This document shows, piece by piece, positions 46,771 through 54,942 of a DNA stretch of 64,000 nucleotides (the stretch's first letter is position 1; each line of letters starts with the position of its first letter). This stretch comes from Streptomyces sp. ISL-94. Lineage in GTDB: Bacteria > Actinomycetota > Actinomycetes > Streptomycetales > Streptomycetaceae. The notes beneath the pieces were generated by a model. The model ran no database searches, was not told the origin of the DNA, and saw only the letters and a program-made list of their open reading frames with translations. A program made the translations under genes and the position numbers. The stretch covers positions 3,104 through 67,103 of the forward strand of contig NZ_JAGGOZ010000062.1 in the NCBI RefSeq assembly GCF_018614075.1, in the 5' to 3' direction.

Positions 46771-46956
46771 CCCGCCGCTCCACCGCTGGGGGGTCGTACG
46801 CGGCTCGGCGTCCGGGCACTTGCTATCGCCCATGGCCCACGCGTCCGGCCCGATCTTCGCGAGGGTCACGCACGCCTCGCCGTCCGGGTGGGTGTTGCCT
46901 CCACACGCCTTGCTGAACTGGGCTCCGTCGATGTCGAGGCTGTACAGGTCGGTCAT
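46771..46956 (-). pseudogene. 3'-truncated DUF397 (BldB-like) gene
   Basis: The start MTDLYSLDIDGAQFSKACGG, then EACVTLAKIG and WAMGDSKCPDAEP, match a DUF397 protein, the small partner of XRE/WhiJ regulators. An excellent GGAGGACC site precedes the ATG at 46956. The expected C-terminal Phe-x-x-x-x-Trp-x-x-Phe block is missing. Instead the frame runs on into the antisense of the alcohol dehydrogenase with no stop until 45685. The 3' end was probably deleted when it was joined to the dehydrogenase gene. Confidence 0.6.
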
Positions 46957-46971
46957 CTGGTCCTCCTTGAT

Positions 46972-47221
46972 TCAGATGGGAAGGGCACCGCTGTCCCGCT
47001 CGCGGGGTGTCCGGGTGCCTCGCAGCGCTTCTGCGATCTGCTCGACGTGAGCAGCGGGGATCGAGCCCAGGTGCACGAGCGGCTGGTCCCTGGGGGTCAC
47101 CTGCGGCCGCATCGCCGCGTAGGCGCTCTCCGGCAGGCCCAGGGAGGCGAGAAACCTCGCGCATGGCCTCGGAGGCGTTCACGGCCGCTGTGTGTCCGTC
47201 TCTCCACGTCTGCATGTCCAC
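46972..47221 (-). pseudogene. frameshifted small gene of XRE/DUF397 locus
   Basis: The GTG at 47221 overlaps the stop of the upstream gene (TAGTG) and opens MDMQTWRDGHTAAVNASEAM. After MRE the continuation that looks like real protein (FLASLGLPESAYAAM ... VHLGSIPAAHVEQIAEALRG, ending ALPI) is one base out of frame. Removing one base near 47155 would give a single ~80-aa protein of a type common beside DUF397 genes in Streptomyces. Function is unknown. It could be a genuine lesion or a sequencing error. Confidence 0.6.
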
Positions 47222-47451
47222 TACTGCACCTCGGGGTGTTTCTTGGGGTGCGCGGCCAACTCGACGTTGCAGTCCGAGACGGCGGACAGGTCCCCGTTGC
47301 CGTACGCCGCGGTGCGCTGCTTCGCGAGGGCGGCGCAGACACCGCAGCCCGGCGCAGGTCCGGGCGGTGTGCGAGGGAGGGACAGTTGAACCGGCGGGTC
47401 CATCGTGGTGCTGGGGCTGCTCACTGGGATTCCCTCCCTCGGGGTCGGCAC
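47221..47451 (-). CDS. small Cys-containing protein of XRE/DUF397 locus
   Basis: This is a 76-aa protein with CGVCAALAKQRTAAYGNGD and a DCNVELAAHP end, a pattern common in short proteins encoded near XRE/DUF397 pairs in Streptomyces. The CxxC could bind metal. The ATG at 47451 is the start; shorter alternatives exist. Its stop overlaps the GTG of the next gene. No function is known. Confidence 0.6.
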   Translation of the reverse strand: MPTPREGIPVSSPSTTMDPPVQLSLPRTPPGPAPGCGVCAALAKQRTAAYGNGDLSAVSDCNVELAAHPKKHPEVQ

Positions 47452-47454
47452 CGC

Positions 47455-47602
47455 TGATGCTTCACCCGCTGAGCAGCTCGTTCTAGGACCTTTCCTGTTG
47501 GGGCAAGAACCCGACCCGAAGGACGTACAGCTTTACCTCGACGCGTTCGAACGATTCGCCGCGGTGGCGGTACCGCCCGCCGGATGCCGGACTTCCCCAT
47601 GA
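47455..47602 (+). pseudogene. inverted fragment of DUF5753-type regulator C-terminus
   Basis: Read on the plus strand this segment gives EQLVLGPFLL, then EPDPKDVQLYLDAFERFAAV. This resembles the end of the DUF5753 sensor domain of XRE regulators (a dP-x-DV-x-x-Yl-x-x-F pattern). The neighbouring regulator on the minus strand is missing just this part. The orientation and order fit an in-place inversion of the 3' end of that gene. Confidence 0.45.
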
Positions 47603-47608
47603 CCTGCT

Positions 47609-48127
47609 TCAGCCTCCACGACGAATACGCCACCGGAGTACGTGCTCGCAGATCAGGAAGCGGAAGCAGCGGCCGGGCTCGTACAGGACCGCTTGCCGTT
47701 CGAGCCGAGCGGCCACGGTCTTGGCCCTGGTCTCCTCCGGCAGGGCCGGAGGCAGGGAGAAGATGGCAGAGGCGTACTCGGGTGTCTGGAGGAGTCCAGG
47801 GACGAGCTGGCCCTGGAAGAGACTGAGCGTGGCGGTGCCGGCCTCAATGGCCCGGATGGTCTTCTGATGCTTCCACGGGCCCATGCGGCGCAGCAGTCGC
47901 CATGCGGTGGCCTCGGTGGCTTCAGCGCGGGCTGCCGCGAGGAACTCTGCCTTGACCGCCTGGCTCACGCCTATGGCGGTGAGGACCAGGTCCACGTCCT
48001 GCACGGTCGGTCGTACCTTGCCGGTCTCGATCTTCGACAGCTTCCCGGCAGACATGGAAGCCCTGCGGGCCACCGAGTCACCCGTGAGTCCGGATGCGTC
48101 GCGCAGGGCCCGCAGGGCTTTCCCCAT
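47609..48127 (-). pseudogene. truncated XRE regulator with partial DUF5753 domain
   Basis: This 172-aa product has the XRE helix-turn-helix (LTGDSVARRASMSAGKLSKIE) and the first part of DUF5753 (LFQGQLVPGLLQTPEYA, KTVAARLERQAVLYEP, FRFLICEHVLRW). It then stops about 100 residues short of the usual ~280. Related WhiJ-like regulators pair with DUF397 proteins to control development. The ATG at 48127 lies 11 nt after the DUF6879 stop, so it is translated by coupling. The lost C-terminus seems to lie inverted at 47455-47602. DNA binding may survive; ligand sensing should not. Confidence 0.7.
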
Positions 48128-48138
48128 CGAATCGGCGG

Positions 48139-48648
48139 TCAGTGGTGCCGCTCCCAGTAGTCCGCGAACGGCACCGCTTCGGCCAGGGCGCGGTCCTGGT
48201 GATTCTGATACTCGGCAAGGCTGTGGGCAGGGAGCAGTTCGGCGCCGAGGAACGCGCCTTCGGGTGTGTAGTGCATCCGGTACACGTCCTGGTCGTCGAA
48301 CAACCAGAAGTCGTGATCAGGCAGGCCGATCACGTCCTGCTCAGCCTGGTCGATGATGCCGATGGTCTCGCCGGCCGTGATGTTGCCTGGGTAGGAGGCC
48401 AGCTCGTACCGCAGGTAGTCGGTCAGTGGAGACCGGAGTACGTGGACACGCGAGACGTTCTTGCCCTTGTCGGTCATCGACCGGACCCAAGGATTGTCGT
48501 CCCAGGTTGGGCCCATGTCCCCGCCCGCCAAGAAGCGTTCGAAGTCCTCGCGCTCCTCCTCCACGTCGTAGACGGCGAGTGTCTCCAGTCGGAAGGCGGT
48601 CCGCTCGAAGGTCTCGAAGAGTCGACCGAACTCCTCACCGCTGAGCAC
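48139..48648 (-). CDS. DUF6879 family protein
   Basis: This is a 169-aa cytoplasmic protein. It matches the DUF6879 pattern, with FERTAFRLETLAVYDV, RVHVLRSPLTDYLRYEL, the AGE motif and DHDFWLFDDQDVYRMHY. Members are encoded beside XRE regulators in Streptomyces, and their biochemical role is unknown. The GTG at 48648 overlaps the end of the upstream small gene by 14 bp, and the XRE gene follows 11 nt later, so the three form a translationally coupled operon. Confidence 0.85.
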   Translation of the reverse strand: MLSGEEFGRLFETFERTAFRLETLAVYDVEEEREDFERFLAGGDMGPTWDDNPWVRSMTDKGKNVSRVHVLRSPLTDYLRYELASYPGNITAGETIGIIDQAEQDVIGLPDHDFWLFDDQDVYRMHYTPEGAFLGAELLPAHSLAEYQNHQDRALAEAVPFADYWERHH

Positions 48649-48841
48649 GGAAGTACTCCTCCAGCACCGCGGCCGGGATTACGACGGCGGTCTCGCCCTC
48701 TGGCAGGTCGAGTTGCGCCAGCCGCTCGGGGTCGGTGATGACGTAGCCCTGAACCACGTAGTCCTTGGCGTCCTCGGTGCCCCACAGCGTCGGGCACGCT
48801 CCGTTCCTGCACTCCGGGTCACCGGACAGCTTCCGCAGCAT
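48635..48841 (-). CDS. small hypothetical protein, first gene of XRE operon
   Basis: This 68-aa protein has MLRKLSGDPECRNGACPTLW, then DYVVQGYVITDPERL and a C-terminal VVIPAAVLEEYF. Short proteins of this exact layout precede DUF6879 genes in Streptomyces. Two Cys in CRNGAC may bind metal. The start is taken as ATG at 48841 after GGGGGCAAGA; the upstream in-frame start at 48898 adds non-conserved sequence. Function is unknown. Confidence 0.7.
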   Translation of the reverse strand: MLRKLSGDPECRNGACPTLWGTEDAKDYVVQGYVITDPERLAQLDLPEGETAVVIPAAVLEEYFRAQR

Positions 48842-48996
48842 TCTTGCCCCCACATGTCGGCGTACCCTTGTCGCGTTCGATGCTCCCGAGCCGGTCACGG
48901 CGGGGTCAAGTGCTGATCCTTTCCAGAACAGGAAAGAAGCCTTCTCGGTTGGAATCGAGGATGCGTTGGGACGTACGCGGCGGCTACAACGGCAGC

Positions 48997-49482
48997 ATGA
49001 CCGTCTTCCTGTGTGCCAAGTGCGGCGGCAGTCTTACGCCAAACCTGACGCCGCTGCCTGCCGTTCCCTCAGTGCCTGACGACGAAGAACGGGACAAGGA
49101 GAGTCGGCTGGCGCCGGCCACGCTGCCGCAGGGGCACTACGCGATCGAGACCGAACCATGGGGTGCTCCATACGTGCCGCATCCAGACCAGGAAGACGGC
49201 GCGCCTGCGCAGCCGCGTGGGCCGTGGCGGAGTGATGAAGGGGTGGCAATGGTCTCGGCCGGGCCGCGCAACAACGTCGTGGTACACCCTGAAGACGCGC
49301 CTGACCTCCAGCCGCTGCCGGACTGGGAGAACAGCGCTGGATGCTGCGGTCCGTCCGGCGACAGCGGACTCAACCGTGCCTGCCCCTGTGGCGCCCGGGT
49401 GGCCACGCTCGTCGCGGACTGCTTTGGCCCGTACGAGCTCCACTTGGACGCGATGCGGGTCTACGGCTACGACCCGTCCTGA
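48997..49482 (+). CDS. Cys-rich hypothetical protein with zinc-ribbon-like motifs
   Basis: This 161-aa protein begins MTVFLCAKCGGSLTP, a CxxC knuckle, and has a second Cys cluster (GCCGPSGDSG ... CPCGARVATLVADC) near the C-terminus that could complete a metal site. The rest is Pro/Glu-rich. ATG at 48997 is chosen; ATG at 48961 is in frame with a weak GAGG before it and would add 12 residues. It is divergent from the XRE operon. The family is common in Streptomyces but uncharacterised. Confidence 0.7.
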   Translation: MTVFLCAKCGGSLTPNLTPLPAVPSVPDDEERDKESRLAPATLPQGHYAIETEPWGAPYVPHPDQEDGAPAQPRGPWRSDEGVAMVSAGPRNNVVVHPEDAPDLQPLPDWENSAGCCGPSGDSGLNRACPCGARVATLVADCFGPYELHLDAMRVYGYDPS

Positions 49483-50076
49483 TCAGTACCCCGAGGGGTG
49501 CCAGGCGGTGTGCCGGTCGCGCATCCGGTCCCGTCCCGCGGGGGTGGCGAGGATGACGTCCGCGCCGCCGTCGTATGGGTGGTGGATCCGGGTGAGGTCG
49601 GTGTCCGTGACGAATACGCCGGGCAGTGCGTCGTCGGCGGCCGCGCGGAGCAGCGGGTCGAGGCAGTCGCTCTGCCAGCGGCGGCGGTCGGCGTAGAAGT
49701 ACCAGCGGGTGTGGAACTCCGGATCCGGATCGTCGGTGTCGTCCAGGGTGGTCCACAGCGTGCCCTCCGGGTGGAGGGCACGGCGGTGCTCCGACCACTG
49801 CGTCGGCTCGGACGGATCGGCCCAGTCGGTGGTCACCACATACACCTCGCCGCCCGCGAAGAGCTCGTCGAGGACCGTGTTGTACCGGTCGAGGAGAATC
49901 GCGTACTCCCCTTCGTCCTCCGCGTAGCGCTTCGACTCCGGCAGGCTGTGGAAGCGCACCCACCGGTCGGTGTATGCCGTCTTCAGCTCATGCGGGAGAA
50001 GCGGCCCGGCAGGTGTCCAGTCCTGCCACAGCCGGGTCAGCCGCTCATGTGCGGGGTCGGCGAGCGGGGCGGTCAC
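49483..50076 (-). CDS. DUF3885-like hypothetical protein
   Basis: This 197-aa cytoplasmic protein has the DUF3885-type landmarks RWVRFHSLPESKRYAEDE, YNTVLDEL, and the C-terminal HHPYDGGADVILATP. Its GTG start at 50076 overlaps the msrA stop (GTGA), so it is translated with msrA. No role is known for the family. The stop lies directly beside the convergent gene ending at 49482, with no gap. Confidence 0.8.
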   Translation of the reverse strand: MTAPLADPAHERLTRLWQDWTPAGPLLPHELKTAYTDRWVRFHSLPESKRYAEDEGEYAILLDRYNTVLDELFAGGEVYVVTTDWADPSEPTQWSEHRRALHPEGTLWTTLDDTDDPDPEFHTRWYFYADRRRWQSDCLDPLLRAAADDALPGVFVTDTDLTRIHHPYDGGADVILATPAGRDRMRDRHTAWHPSGY

Positions 50077-50741
50077 TCTCCGGGTGCCTCGGTGATGCCA
50101 ATGGGGCAGGCCACGCCCGTGCCGCCGATGCCGCAGTAGCCATTAATGTTGCGGTCGAGGTACTGCTGGTGGTAGGCCTCTGCCGGCCAGAAGGGGCGGT
50201 CCGCCGCCGGGAGGACGGCCGTGGTGATCCGGCCGTGGCCCGAGGAGGTCAGGACCTGCTGGTAGGCCGTGCGGGAGGCCTCCGCCGCGGCCTGGTGGGC
50301 GGGGGAGTGGGTGTAGACCGCCGAGCGGTACTGGGTGCCGACGTCGTTGCCCTGGCGGAAGCCCTGGGTGGGGTCGTGGGACTCCCAGAAGAGTTTGAGG
50401 AGGGTCGCGTAGGAGACCTGGGCCGGGTCGAAGACCACGCGGACGACCTCCGTGTGGCCGGTCAGGCCCGAGCAGACCTCCTCGTACGTCGGGTTTTCGG
50501 TGAAGCCGCCCTGGTAGCCGGCCAGGGTGGTCCACACCCCCGGGGTCTGCCAGAACTTGCGCTCGGCGCCCCAGAAGCAGCCCAGACCGAAGTCGGCGAC
50601 CTCCAGGCCCTCCGGGTAGGGGCCGGCCAGCGGGTTGGCGAGGACCGTGTGGCGGTCGGGGACGGAGAACAGCGGCTCCGCGCGGCCCGTCAGGGCCTCC
50701 TCGCGGGTGGGGAGCTCGGGCGTGCGGCGGTACGAGAACAT
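50073..50741 (-). CDS. msrA: peptide-methionine (S)-S-oxide reductase
   Basis: This 222-aa enzyme repairs oxidised methionine (S-sulfoxide). The active-site motif GCFWGAERKFW is intact and its Cys is the nucleophile. GYQGGFTENPTYEEVCSG, HTEVVRVVFDP and the PFWPAEAYHQQYLDRN block are typical. The C-terminal GYCGIGGTGVACP supplies the recycling cysteines. The start is the ATG at 50741. The TPR gene's terminator (50779-50808) lies upstream, so msrA has its own promoter. It is followed by the overlapping DUF3885 gene. Confidence 0.95.
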   Translation of the reverse strand: MFSYRRTPELPTREEALTGRAEPLFSVPDRHTVLANPLAGPYPEGLEVADFGLGCFWGAERKFWQTPGVWTTLAGYQGGFTENPTYEEVCSGLTGHTEVVRVVFDPAQVSYATLLKLFWESHDPTQGFRQGNDVGTQYRSAVYTHSPAHQAAAEASRTAYQQVLTSSGHGRITTAVLPAADRPFWPAEAYHQQYLDRNINGYCGIGGTGVACPIGITEAPGE

Positions 50742-50778
50742 GGAATCGATTCCCTTCTTGTGGGAGTGACAACGGACA

Positions 50779-50808
50779 GGGGCCGGCCGGGATTCCCCGG
50801 CCGGCCCC
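50779..50808 (-). terminator. terminator of M48/helical-repeat operon
   Basis: A perfect 13-bp stem (50779-50791 with 50796-50808) with a 4-nt loop lies 14 bp past the stop of the gene at 50823. Confidence 0.75.
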
Positions 50809-50822
50809 CTTCTCGTCGCGCG

Positions 50823-51914
50823 CTACGCCTTCTTCGCCACCTGGCGCACGCAGAAGTCCCGCGCCTTGAGGTAGCGGGCCTTGCTGTCCGCCACGTACGT
50901 CCACGGCGTCGCGCCGATGTACCCGTCGACGGCCCGGAACTGCTCCAGCGCCTCCTCGTACCGGTCCTGCCAGTACAGGACCCACGCCAGCATGTGCCGC
51001 AACCGCCCCGCCCGCTGGTCGTCCGGCCGCGCCGCCGCCAGGTCCGCCAGCGCCGCGTCCGCGGCCGCGACGACCTCCGGCTGCTTGTAGTAGACGTCCG
51101 GGTCCGCGTCCTGGGTGGCCATCTCCTGCTCCAGGTGCGCGTACAGCGGCAGCAGCGTCAGCAGGTCGCCCGGCGCGCCCGCGGCCGCAGACTCCCGCGC
51201 GAAGGCCCGCGCCTCCTCGTGCGAGCCGCGCCACTTGCGGCACCAGTACTGGAGCGCGCCCACGTGCGCCGACAGCACCTTCGGGTCGCGCTTGGCGATC
51301 TGCGCCCACAGCTCCCGGTACCGCTCGTGCGAGTACCCCAGTGCCATGGCGATCGGCTGCTCCACCATGTACGGGACCGGGTCGGCCGGATCGGCGATGC
51401 GCTGCGCCTCGTGCGCGGCCTCCTGGGCCTGCGCGATGAGCTGGTGGAAGACCCGGAACTGCTCCTGCGTGGTCCGGCTCGCGCTCAGCGACCCGCGGAC
51501 GTTCCACGCCACCTGCACCGCGGCGTCGGCGTGCACCACCGCGGCCGTCGGGTCCTGCGGCCGGGCCGCCCGCCACGCGAGCAGCCAGTCGTCCTCCACC
51601 GCCGCCAGTTCGGACAGGACCTGTACGCGCCGGATGCGCTCGTCCCAGTCCGCTGCGGCCGCGTCCACCCAGGCCGCGCAGGTCTGCCAGTCGCCCGACT
51701 TCGCCGCGGCCACGGCTGCCTGCTGGTCGGCGGAGACCGGAGCCCGGTTCTCCGTGTCCAGCAGGTCGGCGGGTACGAAGCCCTGCTCGACGGCGGTCCG
51801 GGCGTCGCCGCCGCTGGGGCCGCGGCCCTCCGCCTTGCGGCCCTGGCGGCCCTTGCTCCACAGCTTGTAGGCGCCGCTCAGCAGCATGACGCCGAGGATG
51901 ATGAGGCCGATCAC
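50823..51914 (-). CDS. membrane-anchored helical-repeat (TPR/DUF4034-like) protein A
   Basis: This 363-aa protein has one N-terminal membrane helix (LIILGVMLLSGAYKLW), then an acidic alpha-helical solenoid. The motif set resembles DUF4034, with WDERIRRVQVL, DPVPYMVEQPIAMALG, HVGALQYWCRKWRGSHEEA and LRHMLAWVLYWQDRYEEALEQF. Its GTG start overlaps the stop of the M48 protease gene (GTGA), so the two are made together. A paralogue lies on the other side of the protease gene (53746-54855). A scaffold or substrate-adaptor role for the protease is an inference from this layout. Confidence 0.8.
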   Translation of the reverse strand: MIGLIILGVMLLSGAYKLWSKGRQGRKAEGRGPSGGDARTAVEQGFVPADLLDTENRAPVSADQQAAVAAAKSGDWQTCAAWVDAAAADWDERIRRVQVLSELAAVEDDWLLAWRAARPQDPTAAVVHADAAVQVAWNVRGSLSASRTTQEQFRVFHQLIAQAQEAAHEAQRIADPADPVPYMVEQPIAMALGYSHERYRELWAQIAKRDPKVLSAHVGALQYWCRKWRGSHEEARAFARESAAAGAPGDLLTLLPLYAHLEQEMATQDADPDVYYKQPEVVAAADAALADLAAARPDDQRAGRLRHMLAWVLYWQDRYEEALEQFRAVDGYIGATPWTYVADSKARYLKARDFCVRQVAKKA

Positions 51915-53512
51915 GGGGCAAGCACCAGCTTTCGCAGCAGTTCGGTGTCGGGCTGGTCCGCCACGACCGCGTCCAGGGCCAGGCCGAGCTGGTCCTCGAA
52001 GCCCTCGGCCTGGTAGCGCAGGGTCGCCGATTCCGACCAGGACAGCTGCCAGCGGGCGGCGCCGCGGGCCGTCAGCTCGGCGGTGACCAGCTGGTTCAGA
52101 GCGCGCCGGACGACCGGGCGGGCGAACTCGCGGGCCGCGCGGCCGGTGGCGGCGGCCGCCTGCTCCGACTTCGGGAAGCGGTCGGCGATCCGCCAGCGCA
52201 CCGCCGGGTCGGCGTCGACCGCGTCCAGCAGGGCGGCGAGCTCAGGGCCCGCCCCCTCGGCGGTGAGGGCCTCGCGGATGTCCTCCGCGCCCTGGCCGAC
52301 GTACCGGGTCATCGATTCGTGGACGAGGTCGTCCCAGTCCATCCGCTCCAGCGCGAGGGCCTGCGGGGTGAGGACCGCCTGCTCCAGGGCGGCCAGCGCC
52401 GCCTCGGGCGAGGAGAGCAGCTCCATGGCCGGGCGGGCCCCCTGGCCGGCCCGGCCGTCGTCGGGCAGGGCCTCGATGCGGGCCACGCGCTCGGCGAGCG
52501 CGGGGTGGGAGTCGTACGGGGACGAGGGTTCGGTGGACAGCTCCCGGCGCAGTTCGTCCAGGTCGCCGGAGCGGGCGTCGAGGAGGCGGCGCAGGCCGCC
52601 GAAGACCTCGCCGGGGCGGGGCAGCAGGCCGGCGCCGACCCCGAGGGTGGCGTACGAGCTCATGTAGAAGTCGTGCGCCGAGTCCAGGGCGTTCAGCTCG
52701 CGCAGCGCGGACGCGGCGGCGTCGCGGCCGGCGACCCGCACCGAGGCGAGGTCGGCGGCGAGCTCCTGGCGGCGGGCGGAGGAGAGGGTGGCGCGCATGT
52801 AGAAGGTGCCGTACGCCGTGTAGATCTTGGCCATCGCGCGGTACATCGCGCCCTGGCCCGTGGTGTCGACCGCCTTGGCCTTCTTGCCCTTGGCGATCCG
52901 CTTCTCGGCCTGCTTCTCCTGCTTCGCGCGCTCCTTGGCCACCTTGTTGTCCGCGCGCTCGTGGAAGTGGCCGATGGTGCGGATCAGTTGGGCGCGACCG
53001 CGGGCGATCAGCGGGGTGAGGCGGGTGTCGAGGTTGGCGTAGTGGCCCATCTCGTGGGCGAGCACGGCGCGCAGCTGCATCTCGTCCAGGCCGGTCATCA
53101 GGGGCAGCCCGAGGTAGAGGCGGCGGGTGCCGGGCCGCAGGCCGAGCAGCCGGGCGTCCTCGCTGACGGCGGCGTTGACCTCGTCGATCAGCACGATCTC
53201 GTCGGGGGCACGGGTGCCCACCTGCCGCGCGATCTCGCGGACGGTCTGCCAGAGCAGGGGCTCCTGCGCCTCCGTGACGGGGACGCCGGCCGGCGGCTCG
53301 CCCTTGGGGGTGCGCAGCATGAACAGGCCGCGCACGATCGGGACGGCGAGGACCACGGAGACGATGACGAGCTTGGCCGCGGCCGGGCCGTGCAGGCCGC
53401 CCGCGACGGCGGCGTAGTCGATGCCGGCCAAGGCGGCCAGCAGGACCACGCCGAGCAGATAGAAGCCGGCGAGCAGGACGAGCGCGCGCAACGCGCGCAG
53501 TGAAGCGCCCAT
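51911..53512 (-). CDS. M48 family membrane metalloprotease
   Basis: This 533-aa protein has N-terminal membrane helices (LVLLAGFYLLGVVLLAALAG and a second near residue 45), then the zinc-protease domain. The HEMGH motif in LRAVLAHEMGHYANLDTR supplies two zinc His and the Glu base, and RRQELAADLASVRVAG carries the third ligand (Glu). A Lys-rich insertion (KERAKQEKQAEKRIAKGKK) follows the active site. The C-terminal ~150 residues are helical and family-specific. It is related to HtpX/Ste24 proteases, which degrade misfolded membrane proteins. The start is the ATG at 53512; upstream sequence is a simple purine-pyrimidine repeat. Confidence 0.9.
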   Translation of the reverse strand: MGASLRALRALVLLAGFYLLGVVLLAALAGIDYAAVAGGLHGPAAAKLVIVSVVLAVPIVRGLFMLRTPKGEPPAGVPVTEAQEPLLWQTVREIARQVGTRAPDEIVLIDEVNAAVSEDARLLGLRPGTRRLYLGLPLMTGLDEMQLRAVLAHEMGHYANLDTRLTPLIARGRAQLIRTIGHFHERADNKVAKERAKQEKQAEKRIAKGKKAKAVDTTGQGAMYRAMAKIYTAYGTFYMRATLSSARRQELAADLASVRVAGRDAAASALRELNALDSAHDFYMSSYATLGVGAGLLPRPGEVFGGLRRLLDARSGDLDELRRELSTEPSSPYDSHPALAERVARIEALPDDGRAGQGARPAMELLSSPEAALAALEQAVLTPQALALERMDWDDLVHESMTRYVGQGAEDIREALTAEGAGPELAALLDAVDADPAVRWRIADRFPKSEQAAAATGRAAREFARPVVRRALNQLVTAELTARGAARWQLSWSESATLRYQAEGFEDQLGLALDAVVADQPDTELLRKLVLAP

Positions 53513-53578
53513 ATGGACAGATCCCCCCACGGGATGAAAGCGGTGCTGAAGTGTGCGCGTCACGTTCGCGCGCGGGCG

Positions 53579-53652
53579 GCTGCGTGTGCGCACACGTGCG
53601 CCCGTACGTACGCGTGCGTACGCGTGCGTACGGGCGCGGGTGCATGCGTGAA
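53579..53652. repeat. alternating purine-pyrimidine tract upstream of M48 gene
   Basis: About 70 bp consist almost wholly of GT, GC and AC dinucleotide steps, with repeats of GTACGCGTGC. The runs 53581-53600 and ~53603-53631 alternate without a break. Such tracts favour left-handed Z-DNA under negative supercoiling. It lies 67 bp upstream of the protease start codon, in or near its promoter. Confidence 0.8.
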
Positions 53653-53745
53653 CGCGCCGCCACCGCCGCATCATGCGGTCCGGTGGTCACTTACGGCAAC
53701 CTTATTGGCCCGGGATTCTTCCTGGTGAGGGGGTGGTCCGTCCGC

Positions 53746-54855
53746 TCAGTGCGGGAGCGTCGCCGGCGAGCCGCCGTTCGCCTCGTACCCGGCGACCGCC
53801 AGCGCCCGGTAGATCGCGTACTGCGCCGCCGGGTCCTCCGAGGCCGACCACGGCAGGGCGCCCACGTAGCCGTCCACGTGCCGCACCTGCTCCATCGCCT
53901 CCGCCCAGCGCTCCATGTTGACCAGGAACAGCAGCAGCAAGTGCCGTACGTGCGCGAGCATCGGGTCGTCCTGCCGCGCCGTGTGCACCGCGTACAGCGC
54001 GCCCTCCACCGCCCGTGTCACGACCGCGCTCTGGTAGAAGCCGCCGGTCAGGATCACGTCGGGCAGGTTCTCGTACAGCGCGAACAGCGGCAGCGCCGCC
54101 AGCAGCGAGCCCTGCGGGGCGCGGGCCGCCGCCGCGTGCGAGAAGGCGTCGGCCTTCTCCCGCGAGCCGTGCCACTTCTCGCACCAGTAGTGCAGCGCCG
54201 CCAGATGCGCGCCCATGTGCTGCGGCGCCCGGTCGATGACCTTCGCCCACAGCTCGTCGAACTCCGCCTCCGAGTAGGCCAGTCCCCGCGCGACCGCCAG
54301 CTCCGTGATGTACGGGACCGGGTCGCCCGGCGACAGCAGCGCCGCCTTGCGGCACGCCTCCCGCGCCTCCTCCAGGATGATCCGGTGGTCGGCGGAGCCG
54401 ACACCGCCCGAGGCCCGCCACGCCTGCTGCACCAGCAGCTCCGCGTGCACCTGCGCGCCGCCCGCGTCCTTCTCCGCCTCCAGCCGCCAGGCCTTCAGCC
54501 ACTGTGCGCCGACACCGGGCTGCTGTACCAGCTCCAGCGCCGCCGCCCCGCCGAAGGCCTGCACGCGCTGCCAGCGCTGCTCGCCCTCCTTCGGGGTCCC
54601 GGCGAGCAGCTGCGAGGCCGCCTGCCACTGCCCGGTGCGGCGGACGTTGTCGAGGGCGTCCATCAGGTCGTTGTCGGGCCCCGGGATGCGGATGTCGAGG
54701 TCCTCCTGGCGGTCGAATCCGTAGTTCGCGGGGTCGGCGGCGTCGGGGCTGCCGGGCGCGACCTGGCGGATGCCGCCCCCGCGCCGGGCCCGTGCGTACG
54801 AAACGGTCATGGCGGCGAGCAGGGCGAACCCCATCAGGACCCAGATAATCTCCAT
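53746..54855 (-). CDS. membrane-anchored helical-repeat (TPR/DUF4034-like) protein B
   Basis: This 369-aa paralogue of the protein at 50823 has an N-terminal membrane helix (IIWVLMGFALLAAMTVSYARARRGGG) and then a helical solenoid. It shares the landmarks RWQRVQAFG, GDPVPYITELAVARGL, HLAALHYWCEKWHGSREKA and LLLFLVNMERWAEAMEQVRHVDGYVGALPW. The ATG at 54855 gives the membrane helix at once. It stands alone upstream of the M48 gene, separated by the Z-DNA-like tract, and is divergent from metB. No function is known. Confidence 0.8.
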   Translation of the reverse strand: MEIIWVLMGFALLAAMTVSYARARRGGGIRQVAPGSPDAADPANYGFDRQEDLDIRIPGPDNDLMDALDNVRRTGQWQAASQLLAGTPKEGEQRWQRVQAFGGAAALELVQQPGVGAQWLKAWRLEAEKDAGGAQVHAELLVQQAWRASGGVGSADHRIILEEAREACRKAALLSPGDPVPYITELAVARGLAYSEAEFDELWAKVIDRAPQHMGAHLAALHYWCEKWHGSREKADAFSHAAAARAPQGSLLAALPLFALYENLPDVILTGGFYQSAVVTRAVEGALYAVHTARQDDPMLAHVRHLLLLFLVNMERWAEAMEQVRHVDGYVGALPWSASEDPAAQYAIYRALAVAGYEANGGSPATLPH

Positions 54856-54942
54856 GCCGCCAAGCGAACCAGACTGAGGGGGCCGCAGGCCAATGGCGGG
54901 CCAAGAGAGGAGCGCAGGCCAGGCGGGGCATAGGCTCTGCCC

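Noticed and set aside
45685..46956. A 423-residue protein starting with the DUF397 domain
   Set aside because: Only the first ~60 residues look like protein; the rest is antisense to the alcohol dehydrogenase.
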